From positions 496,001-560,000 of the forward strand of contig JASTVH010000001.1 of the NCBI GenBank assembly GCA_042862465.1: a stretch of 64,000 nt of DNA. Reading direction: 5' to 3'. This DNA comes from JASTVH01 sp042862465 (lineage in GTDB: Bacteria > Pseudomonadota > Gammaproteobacteria > Pseudomonadales > Oleiphilaceae). The notes under the pieces were generated by a model. It saw only the letters and a program-made list of their open reading frames with translations. It searched no databases and had not been told where the DNA came from. The position numbers were made by a program, and so were the translations under genes. Positions 27,187 through 35,540 of this stretch are shown piece by piece (position 1 is the first letter of the stretch; each line of letters opens with the position of its first letter).

Positions 27187-27349
27187 ACGGCGAGTACTTG
27201 CTGCTTTCTATATCCTGATGGCATTGCTTGCCATTGCATGGTTTCTGACTGGAGAGTATTGGAACCATATATTGTTCTTCCTCTTGTTCATCGTGGGATT
27301 CGGATTCGTTGCATATTGTGGCTATCTAAACAGTAAAAATGAGCCCTGA
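27176..27349 (+). CDS. Unknown 57-residue two-helix membrane protein, last gene of the cassette
   Basis: ATG 27176 lies inside the previous gene (11-base overlap). Two hydrophobic helices (about 6-24 and 30-49) are joined by TGEYWNH. The C-terminus is short and polar. It resembles the 65-residue protein in size and layout but not in sequence. Confidence 0.5.
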   Translation: MNSKRRVLAAFYILMALLAIAWFLTGEYWNHILFFLLFIVGFGFVAYCGYLNSKNEP

Positions 27350-27654
27350 AAAACCCACTAAATGGACAGACTAAAAGCCCGTGAGGTCTGGCTGTTGGTG
27401 CATCCACGTGGCGCTATCACTCTCGCGTTTTCGCTTGTAGCTCGAATGTTGTCGAAGTGTCGTAATGATGAGCCTTTCGGATGCAACGTCCGATCGCGCG
27501 TGATCACCACTGACAGTGAAAACTGGGACAGACTTATTTTTTTACCGCCACTGCATCCTGCATCTGGGCGACACTTCATTGGCAGGAATTTCTGGCGTGA
27601 TCGTGTTTAAAGGCAGGATCCCCCGCTAGCTCCAAACCGCCACCAGCCTGAACC

Positions 27655-27742
27655 ATCCCCCCGTTTTCTATGATGAGTGTTCTTGCCGGGGTACGGCCAT
27701 GGCATCTCCCGGGAGACCGTCAAGCATTCGGTCGGGCCGCTG
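27655..27742 (+). pseudogene. Remnant of an ISXO2/IS1595-type transposase
   Basis: Two adjacent frames read VFYDE and then HGISRETVKHSVG. Together these resemble the VYTDE ... HEAVKHSVGEYV region of ISXO2-like transposases, with a frameshift between them. The fragment runs straight into the end of zwf. It is too short for certainty. The rest of the gap from 27350 shows nothing I can support. Confidence 0.35.
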
Positions 27743-29164
27743 TTAGCGCCTCTCCGGCTCGGGTTTATGCCAGGCCGCGTCACCCGCGATCAGTTCGTCA
27801 GCGGCGGGTGGTCCCCAGGTGCCTGGGGCGTAGGGGATTGCGGAGGGATGGTCGTTGAGGACCGGGTCGACGACGTTCCAGGCCGCTTCGACGGCGTCCT
27901 GGTTGGTGAACAGCGCGCCGTCGCCGGCCATTGCGTCGCCCAGTAGTCGCTCGTAGGTGGTTTCCTCGTGGTTTTCTTCCTGCTGGAAATAGAGTTCACG
28001 TAGGTCGCCACGGAAGGCCTTGCCCGGCTCTTTGAACCGGGCGGCCAGGGCGATGGCGGAGCCGGGTTGTAGTTTGAAGCGCAGGTAGTTGACGTTGTGC
28101 CCGTCCGGGCCGGCATCGTCGAAGAGTTTTTGTGGCGGGGCGTGGAGTTGAACCTGCACTTCGACGGCCGTTGTGGGCATCTTTTTACCGGCCCGCACAT
28201 ACCAGGGCACGCCGCCCCAGCGCCAGGAGTCGATATACAGGCGCAGGGCGCAGAAGGTTTCCACATCCGAATCCGGCGCGACGTTCTTTTCCTCGCGATA
28301 GCCCTCGTATTGCCCGCGCACCAGGTCGTCGGGCGTCAGCGGGCGCATGGCCCTGATCACGCTGGCCTTCGCGCTGTGTACCGCTCCGAACCCCTGGTAA
28401 GCGGGCGGCTCCATGGCGAGCAGGGCCACGATCTGGAACAGGTGGTTCTCAACCATGTCCCGCAGACAACCGGCGCTCTCATAAAAGCCGCCGCGCTTGC
28501 CGACGCCGAATTCCTCCGCCAGCGTTACCTGCACGTGGGCCACGTGATGGCGGTTCCAGATCGGCTCGAGGAACGCGTTGGCAAATCGGAAGTAGAGGAT
28601 GTTCATGATCGCGTCTTTGCCGAGGTAATGATCAATGCGAAAGATCGCGTCTTCCGGGAACACCGAGCGTGCTATGGCGTTGAGTTCGCGCGCCGAGGCG
28701 AGATCGCGTCCGAAGGGCTTTTCGACGATGACGCGGGCATTCTCGGCCAGTCCGGTGTCACCCAGGCTTTTGATGACCGTGGCAAATAACGAGGGCGGAA
28801 TCGCCAGGTAGTGGGCCGGACGCCGGGCATCGCCCAGGGCGCGTTTAAGCAGCTGGAAGGTGTTGGCATCGGTGTAGTTGCCAGAGACGTAGTTCAGTAG
28901 CGATAGCAGCCGATCGAATGCGGCTTCGTCGTCGATGCCTTGGCTTTGTTCCAGGCTGGTGCGCACGTGGCTGTGCAATTGCTCGATGCTCCAGGGCGAG
29001 GAGGCCACGCCGATGACCGGCACGGACAGGATGCCTTTCTTGACCATGGCGTAGAGCGCCGGAAGGATTTTCTTGCTGGCCAGATCGCCGCTGAAGCCAA
29101 AAACAATCAGCGCGTCTGAATAGACGATGTCGTCGCTCGATGGGGGTGGCGCAGTCGGGCTCAT
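27743..29164 (-). CDS. zwf: Glucose-6-phosphate 1-dehydrogenase
   Basis: The 473-residue enzyme has the Rossmann coenzyme loop GFSGDLASKK (the usual form is GATGDLxxRK) at about 22-31 and the active-site motif RIDHYLGK at about 177-184 with the catalytic His. It oxidises glucose-6-phosphate to 6-phosphogluconolactone, the entry of the oxidative pentose phosphate or Entner-Doudoroff route. The start overlaps the gnd stop by 4 bases. The unusual coenzyme loop may mean dual NAD/NADP use (inference). No 6-phosphogluconolactonase is adjacent. Confidence 0.95.
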   Translation of the reverse strand: MSPTAPPPSSDDIVYSDALIVFGFSGDLASKKILPALYAMVKKGILSVPVIGVASSPWSIEQLHSHVRTSLEQSQGIDDEAAFDRLLSLLNYVSGNYTDANTFQLLKRALGDARRPAHYLAIPPSLFATVIKSLGDTGLAENARVIVEKPFGRDLASARELNAIARSVFPEDAIFRIDHYLGKDAIMNILYFRFANAFLEPIWNRHHVAHVQVTLAEEFGVGKRGGFYESAGCLRDMVENHLFQIVALLAMEPPAYQGFGAVHSAKASVIRAMRPLTPDDLVRGQYEGYREEKNVAPDSDVETFCALRLYIDSWRWGGVPWYVRAGKKMPTTAVEVQVQLHAPPQKLFDDAGPDGHNVNYLRFKLQPGSAIALAARFKEPGKAFRGDLRELYFQQEENHEETTYERLLGDAMAGDGALFTNQDAVEAAWNVVDPVLNDHPSAIPYAPGTWGPPAADELIAGDAAWHKPEPERR

Positions 29165-30186
29165 TCGGAGGCCTCGGGCGGTTTTTCCACATGCCCGCCG
29201 AACTCGTGGCGCAGGGCAGAGAGCAGGCGGTTGGCAAAGCCGGCTTCGCCGCGGGAGGCGAAGCGTTCGTATAGGGCCGTGGTGAGCACATGGGCCGGTA
29301 CCGCCTCATCGATCGCGGCCTGGATGGTCCAGCGGCCTTCCCCTGAATCCGATACGCGGCCGCCGTAATCGGACAGTTGGGGGTCGTCCCGTAGCGCGTT
29401 GGCGGTGAGGTCGAGCAGCCAGGAACCAATCACGCTGCCGCGCCGCCAGACTTCGGCGATTTCGGGCAGGTCCAGCTGGTACTGGTAGAACTCGGGATCA
29501 CGCAGCGGTGTGGTCTCGGCGTCGTTTGTGGAAGTGCGGTTGCCGATATCGGCATGGGCCAAAATCTCCATGCCCTCCGCGTAGGCCGCCATGATGCCGT
29601 ATTCGATGCCGTTGTGGACCATCTTGACGAAATGACCGGCGCCGGTCGGACCGCAGTGCAGAAACCCCTGTTCCGCCTGGCTCGGTTCGCCACTGCGTCC
29701 GCGGGTGCGGGGGATGGTGCCGACACCCGGAGCGAGGGCGGAAAAAATGGGCTCCAGATGGGTGACGGTTGCTGTTTCGCCACCGATCATCAGGCAATAG
29801 CCCCGTTTTTCCCCGGCCACACCACCGCTGGTGCCCACGTCGACATAGTGGGTTCCCGCCAAGGCCATTTTGCGGGCGCGGCCGATGTCGTCGCGATAAT
29901 AGGAATTGCCGCCGTCAATGACGATATCGCCGGGTTCGAGGTGAGGGGCGAGGGCATCGAGTACCGGATCGACGGCGGCCGCGGGGACCATGATCCAGAC
30001 CGCGCGCGGCGGTTCCAGTTGGGTCACCAGATCCTTGATGGAGGTCGCGCCCAGCGCGCCGAGCTCACACAGCGAGGCCATGGACTCAGGGTGTGTGTCG
30101 TGAACAACGCATTCGTGCCCCTGGTTCATCAGGCGTCGCACCATGCTTGCGCCCATGCGGCCCAGACCGATCATTCCGAGTTGCAT
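29161..30186 (-). CDS. gnd: 6-phosphogluconate dehydrogenase, decarboxylating, short NAD-type
   Basis: The 341-residue protein starts MQLGMIGLGRMGASMVRRLM, with a GLGRMG Rossmann loop. Further 6PGDH motifs are DGGNSYYRDD (about 96-105), GTSGGVAGEKRGYCLMIGG (about 118-136) and KMVHNGIEYG (about 192-201). It is much shorter than E. coli Gnd (468) and belongs to the short class, usually NAD-preferring. It produces ribulose-5-phosphate and CO2. GGGAGA precedes the start. It forms an operon with zwf and perhaps with the lipase 57 bases upstream. Confidence 0.92.
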   Translation of the reverse strand: MQLGMIGLGRMGASMVRRLMNQGHECVVHDTHPESMASLCELGALGATSIKDLVTQLEPPRAVWIMVPAAAVDPVLDALAPHLEPGDIVIDGGNSYYRDDIGRARKMALAGTHYVDVGTSGGVAGEKRGYCLMIGGETATVTHLEPIFSALAPGVGTIPRTRGRSGEPSQAEQGFLHCGPTGAGHFVKMVHNGIEYGIMAAYAEGMEILAHADIGNRTSTNDAETTPLRDPEFYQYQLDLPEIAEVWRRGSVIGSWLLDLTANALRDDPQLSDYGGRVSDSGEGRWTIQAAIDEAVPAHVLTTALYERFASRGEAGFANRLLSALRHEFGGHVEKPPEASE

Positions 30187-30243
30187 GCCATTCTCCCTGC
30201 TGTCTCATTGAGGGAATAGGGGTTCCCTGGTTTCAACTGTTGC

Positions 30244-31533
30244 TCAAGCCACACTGTCTGGCGGCGTCTTTTCGGTGGCATTCACTTTGCCCTCGAGCCA
30301 GCTTTTGACGTGCTCAAACACGGCGGGTTGGCTCAGCAGCCCAAGGTGGCTGGTCCCGTAGGCAATCCATTGGTGCGATGGGGGAATCTCCAGCGCCGTT
30401 TCGCCTTTTCGGTGCCGGCCCAGAGCGCTGTTCACCGGCACCAGGCCGTCTCCCACAAGCTCTGCCATCTGCCCCGGCTTTTTGGATGTGGTTGCGGCAA
30501 CGGCGTAGCAGTGAACCTTCCTGGGTAGAGGCACCTCCCGCCGGTGGTGTCCGTGTCGCTCGAAGCGGTCCTTGCCCTGCCAGTCTTCGTCCAGCAGGTA
30601 GCCGTAGCGCAGGTCGGTAATGCCGGCGCTGCGGATCTTGCCAATGCGTGCAAAGGGCGCCGTATAGGGATTGGATTCGAGGGTGTGGTCGACCAGGTTG
30701 CCACTGCGTTCAAGGGGCGAGCCCTGGTGGGGCGTTCCGAGAAAAACGATGGTTTTGAGCTTACGCAGCCAACGGCAGTGTGACTGTGCACCGTAATAGC
30801 AGGCACTGCGTGTGATCAGCCCGCCCATGCTGTGGGCCACAATCACGATTTCCTTGACGCGAACGGGCCATTGGCGCTTCAGCGTCTCCAGTAGCGAGGC
30901 AAATTCGTGTCCGTTCGTGGAGATATGGCGGCCGGTGTTGTAATGCAGATAAACGGGGGTAAATCCCATTTCACGGGCCAGGTCGGCGTAGTGCACACGC
31001 TCTCCATCGCCGGTCAGATCCGTTGCCTCCCGGCCCCACTGCAGGTCATTCATGCAAAGGCCGTGGGCCAGCACCATGATCTTGTGGGTGGCCGTCGGAT
31101 AGGCCTCGGCAAGGTGGGCTTTTTTCAGTATCAGGGGTTGCCCCTGTTGACGGAACTGCATGGGAATGGCCAGGGGGCTGTCGGTTTCCTCCAGGTAGTC
31201 CCCGAGAACGCCATTCAGGGCCGCGAGAACCGCCTCCCGGGTAAATGAGGAGCCGCTTGGCTCGAGCAAGGGAATCAGGCGTTGAATCACAGTATCGAGT
31301 ACGGCACTGACCAGTGACGTGACTTGCCAGACAGACCGGTAAATCAGTCGGATGCCGCCGGTGAGCGGTTGTATGGATGTCTCTGGGGGAGGGTCCATGC
31401 GCAAGACATTAAGATGCACGGTTTCCGCCAGTTCCGTGATACCGGCAATGGCGTCGACCACCAGCCGGTTGAGGCCCTGCAGATCGGCAGGATGCAAGCT
31501 GGTTGTCTTGATGCGCTTGGGGAGTGGCTTCAT
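30244..31533 (-). CDS. Alpha/beta-hydrolase lipase/esterase (PGAP1-like)
   Basis: The 429-residue protein has a long N-terminal region (about 1-150) and then an alpha/beta-hydrolase core. The HGLCMND segment at about 155 supplies the oxyanion side, and AHSMGG at about 237 carries the nucleophile serine. GDGLVPVNSALG (about 368-379) supplies the acid, and the SHLGL near 398 a likely catalytic His. There is no signal peptide. It is on the same strand just upstream of gnd. Substrate unknown. Confidence 0.78.
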   Translation of the reverse strand: MKPLPKRIKTTSLHPADLQGLNRLVVDAIAGITELAETVHLNVLRMDPPPETSIQPLTGGIRLIYRSVWQVTSLVSAVLDTVIQRLIPLLEPSGSSFTREAVLAALNGVLGDYLEETDSPLAIPMQFRQQGQPLILKKAHLAEAYPTATHKIMVLAHGLCMNDLQWGREATDLTGDGERVHYADLAREMGFTPVYLHYNTGRHISTNGHEFASLLETLKRQWPVRVKEIVIVAHSMGGLITRSACYYGAQSHCRWLRKLKTIVFLGTPHQGSPLERSGNLVDHTLESNPYTAPFARIGKIRSAGITDLRYGYLLDEDWQGKDRFERHGHHRREVPLPRKVHCYAVAATTSKKPGQMAELVGDGLVPVNSALGRHRKGETALEIPPSHQWIAYGTSHLGLLSQPAVFEHVKSWLEGKVNATEKTPPDSVA

Positions 31534-31858
31534 GCCATGACTCCAGATCCTTCTGATGTTCCACTGACGATAGCACTTAAAAGGGTTTAAAAGGGGACAA
31601 AGATCTCAAACCAATCCAGGTCGTTTCATGAATGGCGTGTGCGGGCTGGGCTCTGGTGGCCATGGGCCATCCTTCAATAGCGACCAAATGGCCCGGGTTG
31701 TTTTTGAGCATATTCTCAAAAGACTTGTGGCCGAACGCGCTACCGGACCAATGGGGTCGACCTTCGGATTGAGCAGGCGGGTTTGAAGAGCATCGATTCA
31801 TTCAACCTGACATAAGGGGCGCCGTTGATGTGCCAAGTTTCGTGGCGGCTTAGAGCCC
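31534..31858. other. Non-coding stretch with remnants
   Basis: No convincing gene. It holds the second copy of the 25-bp direct repeat and short open frames without ribosome sites, consistent with decayed mobile or toxin-antitoxin DNA. Confidence 0.4.
31753..31777 (+). repeat. 25-bp direct repeat, copy 2 (partner at 25666)
   Basis: Starts GGGGTCGACCTTCGG and ends AGCAGG, differing from copy 1 at two positions. Confidence 0.55.
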
Positions 31859-32316
31859 GTGTTTTCATTGCCTTACCAGTTCGTGACGACGGATTTTGTG
31901 TTTGCAGAGCTTTTGGCGCCTGAGGGCTCGGACCTGGAAGAAAAATGCAGGCGGCGCTCAGGCGGTTGCTGGATTTGCAGATCATCACTGACAGCTACCA
32001 TCAGAGCCTGGTCCGGTTCTGGTCCGCGCAAGGGTACCGTAAAGCCGAACCGCAGCCCCTGAAAGGGGAGGCGTCCTACCGGATGCGTCAGTTGGGCTAC
32101 CGGGCGTTGGCAGAGGGCATTGTCACGCCGTCCCGTGCGGCGGAGCTGTTAGGTGATTCATTGCATAGGGTCGAGCAGTATTGGCAGGATCGGACAGCTA
32201 GGGCACGGATGCCGACACAGGTACTGATCTCTGACACCATTATCAGGGTGCTCGGGATCAGGTTTTGCATCTTGCACCTCCGACTGAGCTTGATTGCAAA
32301 ATACAGAATCCTGTGA
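31859..32316 (+). pseudogene. Degraded toxin-antitoxin remnant: PIN-domain fragment then ImmA/IrrE-like C-terminus
   Basis: The frame at 31859 reads VFSLPYQFVTTDFVFAELL, which resembles the middle of PIN-domain toxins, then drifts into nonsense. From 31945 the next frame reads LLDLQIITDSYHQ and GYRALAEGIVTPSRAAELLG, resembling the C-terminus of ImmA/IrrE-type antitoxin proteins. Neither part has its N-terminus or a ribosome site. The two frames are joined by a shift at about 31945, so this is a deletion remnant. The family calls rest on short motifs. Confidence 0.45.
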
Positions 32317-32332
32317 TCTTAGAGGGCTGAAA

Positions 32333-32359
32333 CCAAAAAAGCCGCCCAAATGGCGGCTT
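32333..32359 (-). terminator. Rho-independent terminator of the zeta-toxin operon
   Basis: AAGCCGCC (32339-32346) pairs with GGCGGCTT (32352-32359) around a CAAAT loop. On the minus strand the hairpin is followed by a run of six T. It ends the transcript of the genes at 32384 and 32558. Confidence 0.85.
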
Positions 32360-32383
32360 CTCTCTGGAATTTATGCGCTTTGC

Positions 32384-32548
32384 TCAGCCAGCGCTTTTGG
32401 CGCGTTCCAATTGCCGGCGCTGGCGTTCAGTCGCGCCCTCGAGGACTTTTGAGTAAACTCGCTTTTTTTCTCGAGAAGATGCGTTGCGGAAAAACTCAGA
32501 GAAAGGCGTCGAAACTCCTTTAGATGAAGATTTCAGTGTAGAGAGCAT
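32384..32548 (-). CDS. 54-residue basic protein downstream of the zeta toxin, candidate partner
   Basis: ATG 32548, 9 bases after the toxin stop, with AGGTG at suitable distance; stop TGA at 32384. The protein starts MLSTLKSSSKGVSTPFSEFF and contains ASSREKKRVYSKVLEG and ATERQRRQLERA, a charged helical composition. It is followed at once by the terminator, so the two genes form a bicistron. Classical epsilon antitoxins lie upstream of zeta and are larger (about 90). This may be a different antitoxin or an accessory protein. Function is inference. Confidence 0.65.
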   Translation of the reverse strand: MLSTLKSSSKGVSTPFSEFFRNASSREKKRVYSKVLEGATERQRRQLERAKSAG

Positions 32549-32557
32549 GTCGAACAC

Positions 32558-33274
32558 CTATTGCTTAAGGGCATCTGCTAGGGATGCCGGAGTATATTTT
32601 TCGCGCACATGGTTGTCAATGCGGTCAATATTAGCCTTATACGCCCGATGGGAATTGTCAATGTCTTTGAGTAACAGGTCTATCTGAAGTTCCTTCCCAA
32701 AAAGCGCTTTGAGTCGATTAACAGTATCGCGCGCGCTGAAGTATTGATCTATGAAGTCTTCCACAAGAATACGGCGGCCTTCTGTGGCCTCTCTCGCTTG
32801 GACAAAATCCCACGCCAAGAGAGGCTCTTGATAGACGTAGAGTATTTGCACTAATCGGTTTTTTCTGAGGGAACGCCTTACGTTATCCCGCGCTTTGTCA
32901 TAATTGGCAAGAGTGCCATCCAGTAGGAAGCTCTGTCTGTTCTTTAGTGCCAGATCATGAATCTTTTCGACAAGGATGGAGACCCCACCCTGAAAAAGAT
33001 AGCTGTTCCCGCCTCCATAGTTATCAAATTCGTGTCTTAGTTCGTCAGGATCAATGCGTAATACCTGGACCTCCCCGGCGAGCTCATCCAGAAGCTCGAG
33101 TGAGGCTTCTGTTTTGCCTGCTCCTGGTGAACCTGCCATGAAAACAGATACAGGCTCTTCCTCGGGAAGATATATGGTTTTGTCTGTCAGTCTTTTAGCA
33201 ATATCCCTCTTATTGGCCCTAGCAAAGGCAACGGCTCTGTCGTAGATGGCTTGTTCTTCTTCCGTCAGTGGCAT
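32558..33274 (-). CDS. Zeta-toxin-family P-loop kinase
   Basis: I place the start at ATG 33274 (MPLTEEEQ, 238 residues); no start has a strong ribosome site. A Walker A loop, GSPGAGKTEAS, is at about 48, a substrate-type region RIDPDELRHEFDNYGGG at about 75-91, and LLDGTLANYDKARDN at about 120. These fit the PezT/zeta family, which phosphorylates UDP-N-acetylglucosamine or related substrates and poisons cell-wall synthesis. The usual upstream epsilon antitoxin is absent, and the gene pairs with the small downstream gene instead. Lower GC than its neighbours suggests transfer. Confidence 0.85.
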   Translation of the reverse strand: MPLTEEEQAIYDRAVAFARANKRDIAKRLTDKTIYLPEEEPVSVFMAGSPGAGKTEASLELLDELAGEVQVLRIDPDELRHEFDNYGGGNSYLFQGGVSILVEKIHDLALKNRQSFLLDGTLANYDKARDNVRRSLRKNRLVQILYVYQEPLLAWDFVQAREATEGRRILVEDFIDQYFSARDTVNRLKALFGKELQIDLLLKDIDNSHRAYKANIDRIDNHVREKYTPASLADALKQ

Positions 33275-33506
33275 TTGCGAGTGTAATTTGTCAAGTGAAG
33301 TACAGAGCAAGCATGATCACGTAAGGGCTACCCGTCAATGGGATAACAACCCAGCTAAAGGCCTTAAAAAAAGAACTATTGATATCAACTGATTTATGCC
33401 CGCCTTGTTCCCATGCTTTGATGAACTAGCCGGACATCCAGGCCCAAATCCGTTTAAATCACGTTGTTGACGCGGGTGTTTCGCTAATTCTTAAGGTGAC
33501 TAACTC
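33275..33506. other. AT-rich gap upstream of the zeta-toxin gene
   Basis: It should hold the toxin operon promoter and the end of the ybiT transcript. No frame, hairpin or repeat stands out. Confidence 0.4.
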
Positions 33507-35096
33507 TCACACCGCCACCCCCAAATTCCGCAGGTAGTCATCATAGGAACCACTAAAGTCGGTAATCCCCGTTTCCGTGAGTTCAATGATGCGGGTGGCC
33601 AGGCTGGAGACGAAGGCGCGGTCATGGCTGACGAAGATCAGTGTGCCGGGGTAGTTTTCCAGGGCCAGGTTGAGCGCTTCGATCGATTCCATGTCCAGGT
33701 GGTTGGTGGGTTCGTCCATGACCAGTACGTTGGGCTTTTGCAGGATCAGCTTGCCGAAGAGCATGCGGCCCTGTTCACCGCCGGAGATCACTTTTACGGA
33801 TTTGGCGATGTCATCGCTGGAGAACAGCATGCGGCCCAGGGTGCCGCGCACCAGTTGTTCACCGCCTTCGGTCCATTGGGCCATCCAGTCGAACAGGTTG
33901 TCGTCGTCACGAAATGCGTTGCCGTGTTCCTGGGCGAAGTAGCCCACGTCCGCGGCGTCGGCCCATTTGACGTGACCGGCCTGCGGCGCCATTTCTTCCA
34001 CCAGGGTCCGCAACAGGGTGGTTTTGCCAATGCCGTTGGGGCCAATGATCGCGACCCGTTCGCCCGCTTCAATCTGAAGGCTCAGGTCTTTGAACAGGGT
34101 TTCGTCGTCAAAGCCCTGGCTGACCTTGTCGAGGGTGACCGCCTGACGGTGCAGTTTTTTGTGCTGTTCAAAGCGAATGTACGGGCTCACGCGGCTGGAG
34201 GGCTTGACCTCTTCCAGCTGGATCTTGTCGATCTGCCGGGCACGGCTGGTGGCCTGCTTGGCCTTGGAGGCGTTGGCGGAGAAGCGGCTGACGAAGGTCT
34301 GCAGTTCGGCAATCTGGGCCTTCTTCTTGGCATTGTCTGCCTGAATGCGTTCGCGGGCCTGGGTGGCGGCGGTCATGTACTCGTCGTAGTTGCCGGGGAA
34401 CTGGCGCAGCTCGCCGTAGTCCAGGTCGGCCATGTCGGTGCAGACGCTGTTCAGGAAGTGGCGGTCGTGGGAAATGATGATGATCGTGCTATTGCGCGCG
34501 ATCAGGATCTGTTCCAGCCAGCCGATGGTGTTGATATCCAGGTGGTTGGTGGGCTCGTCCAGCAGCAGGACGTCCGGATCGGAAAACAGCGCCTGTGCCA
34601 GCAGGACGCGCAGCTTCCAGCCCGGGGCTATCTCGCTCATGGGGCCGTTGTGCTGTTCAATCGGGATACCCAGGCCGAGCAGCAGTTCGCCGGCCCGGGA
34701 CTCGGCGGTGTAGCCGTCCAGTTCCGCGTATTGGGTTTCCAGTTCGCCGACGGCCATGCCGTCTTCTTCGGTCATCTCACTTTTGGCGTAGATCCGCGCC
34801 CGCTCGGTATGCACGTTCCACAGTTCTTCATGGCCCATGATCACGGTGTCGATGACGGTGTAGTCTTCGTAGGCAAACTGGTCCTGGCGCAGTTTGCCCA
34901 GGCGCACGTTCGGTTCCAGCATGACCTGGCCGCTGGTGGGCTCCAGGTCGCCCCCGAGGATTTTCATGAAGGTGGACTTGCCACAACCATTGGCGCCAAT
35001 CAAACCGTAACGACGGCCGCCGCCAAATTTGACGGAGACGTTTTCAAATAGCGGCGTAGCGCCAAACTGCATGGTGATATTTGCGGTGGAAATCAA
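33507..35096 (-). CDS. ybiT: ABC-F family ribosome-associated ATPase YbiT
   Basis: The start is a TTG at 35096 with AGGA 10 bases upstream, giving 529 residues, about the size of E. coli YbiT. Twin ATPase domains carry GANGCGKST and GPNGIGKTT Walker A loops and LLLDEPTNHLD and VMDEPTNHLD Walker B motifs. The linker between them is charged and helical (about 235-320). The signature of the first half is altered (EIAPGWKLRV where LSGGxxxRV is usual), as expected of YbiT-type proteins. ABC-F proteins act at the ribosomal E site; there is no transport role. Confidence 0.9.
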   Translation of the reverse strand: MISTANITMQFGATPLFENVSVKFGGGRRYGLIGANGCGKSTFMKILGGDLEPTSGQVMLEPNVRLGKLRQDQFAYEDYTVIDTVIMGHEELWNVHTERARIYAKSEMTEEDGMAVGELETQYAELDGYTAESRAGELLLGLGIPIEQHNGPMSEIAPGWKLRVLLAQALFSDPDVLLLDEPTNHLDINTIGWLEQILIARNSTIIIISHDRHFLNSVCTDMADLDYGELRQFPGNYDEYMTAATQARERIQADNAKKKAQIAELQTFVSRFSANASKAKQATSRARQIDKIQLEEVKPSSRVSPYIRFEQHKKLHRQAVTLDKVSQGFDDETLFKDLSLQIEAGERVAIIGPNGIGKTTLLRTLVEEMAPQAGHVKWADAADVGYFAQEHGNAFRDDDNLFDWMAQWTEGGEQLVRGTLGRMLFSSDDIAKSVKVISGGEQGRMLFGKLILQKPNVLVMDEPTNHLDMESIEALNLALENYPGTLIFVSHDRAFVSSLATRIIELTETGITDFSGSYDDYLRNLGVAV

Positions 35097-35361
35097 AATA
35101 GGGGGTCCTGCGGGATAGAAGTGAGACTGGGCCCGGCTGAGTGGTGCGGTGCCCGGAAAATAGGTCACGCATTGTACAGGCTTTGTGGCCTAGGTACAGA
35201 CGTAATACGGAGTCGAAAGAAGAACAGCTACTTCGCACTGGCCAGCCCGAATGGATCATGCTTATCAGACCGGCCATTGAGTTCATCCGGTTTGGGGATG
35301 TAGCAGTTCCCAATGCTAAAGGTGTAGGTTCTATAATCGCTGCAACGGTGGCTGATCGAAG
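35097..35361. other. Gap upstream of ybiT
   Basis: A plus-strand frame ending at 35377 contains a protein-like stretch (FGDVAVPNAKGVG) but has no ribosome site or recognisable start. It may be a decayed gene end. The promoter of ybiT should also lie here. Confidence 0.3.
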
Positions 35362-35540
35362 TCATCCTCGAATATGAAATCCTTCATCCGCCTCCTTGCT
35401 CCATGGACCAGCCGCCCTCCATATCCTTGGTTTTGCCTCTTTGGTATCCGCTGCAAACACCGGCTCCAGGAACTCTAGTATGGTGTTCAATATGTTTTCG
35501 AAGGTATCAGGCACGTGATCCAGGTTGAGCCTGTGGGTAA
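35362..35540 (-). pseudogene. Detached C-terminal remnant of the AbiEii toxin gene
   Basis: In a frame different from abiEii, the segment reads LDHVPDTFENILNTILEFLEP, like the C-terminal helix that follows about 45 residues after FDF in intact AbiEii proteins. It joins abiEii near 35540 through an apparent internal deletion and frameshift. Confidence 0.55.

Noticed and set aside
27362..27610. An 82-codon plus-strand frame after the unknown cassette
   Set aside because: No ribosome site, no protein-like motif, and composition like non-coding DNA. A phrase resembling RAYT-associated repeats (GGGACAGACTTATTTTT) is too short to call.
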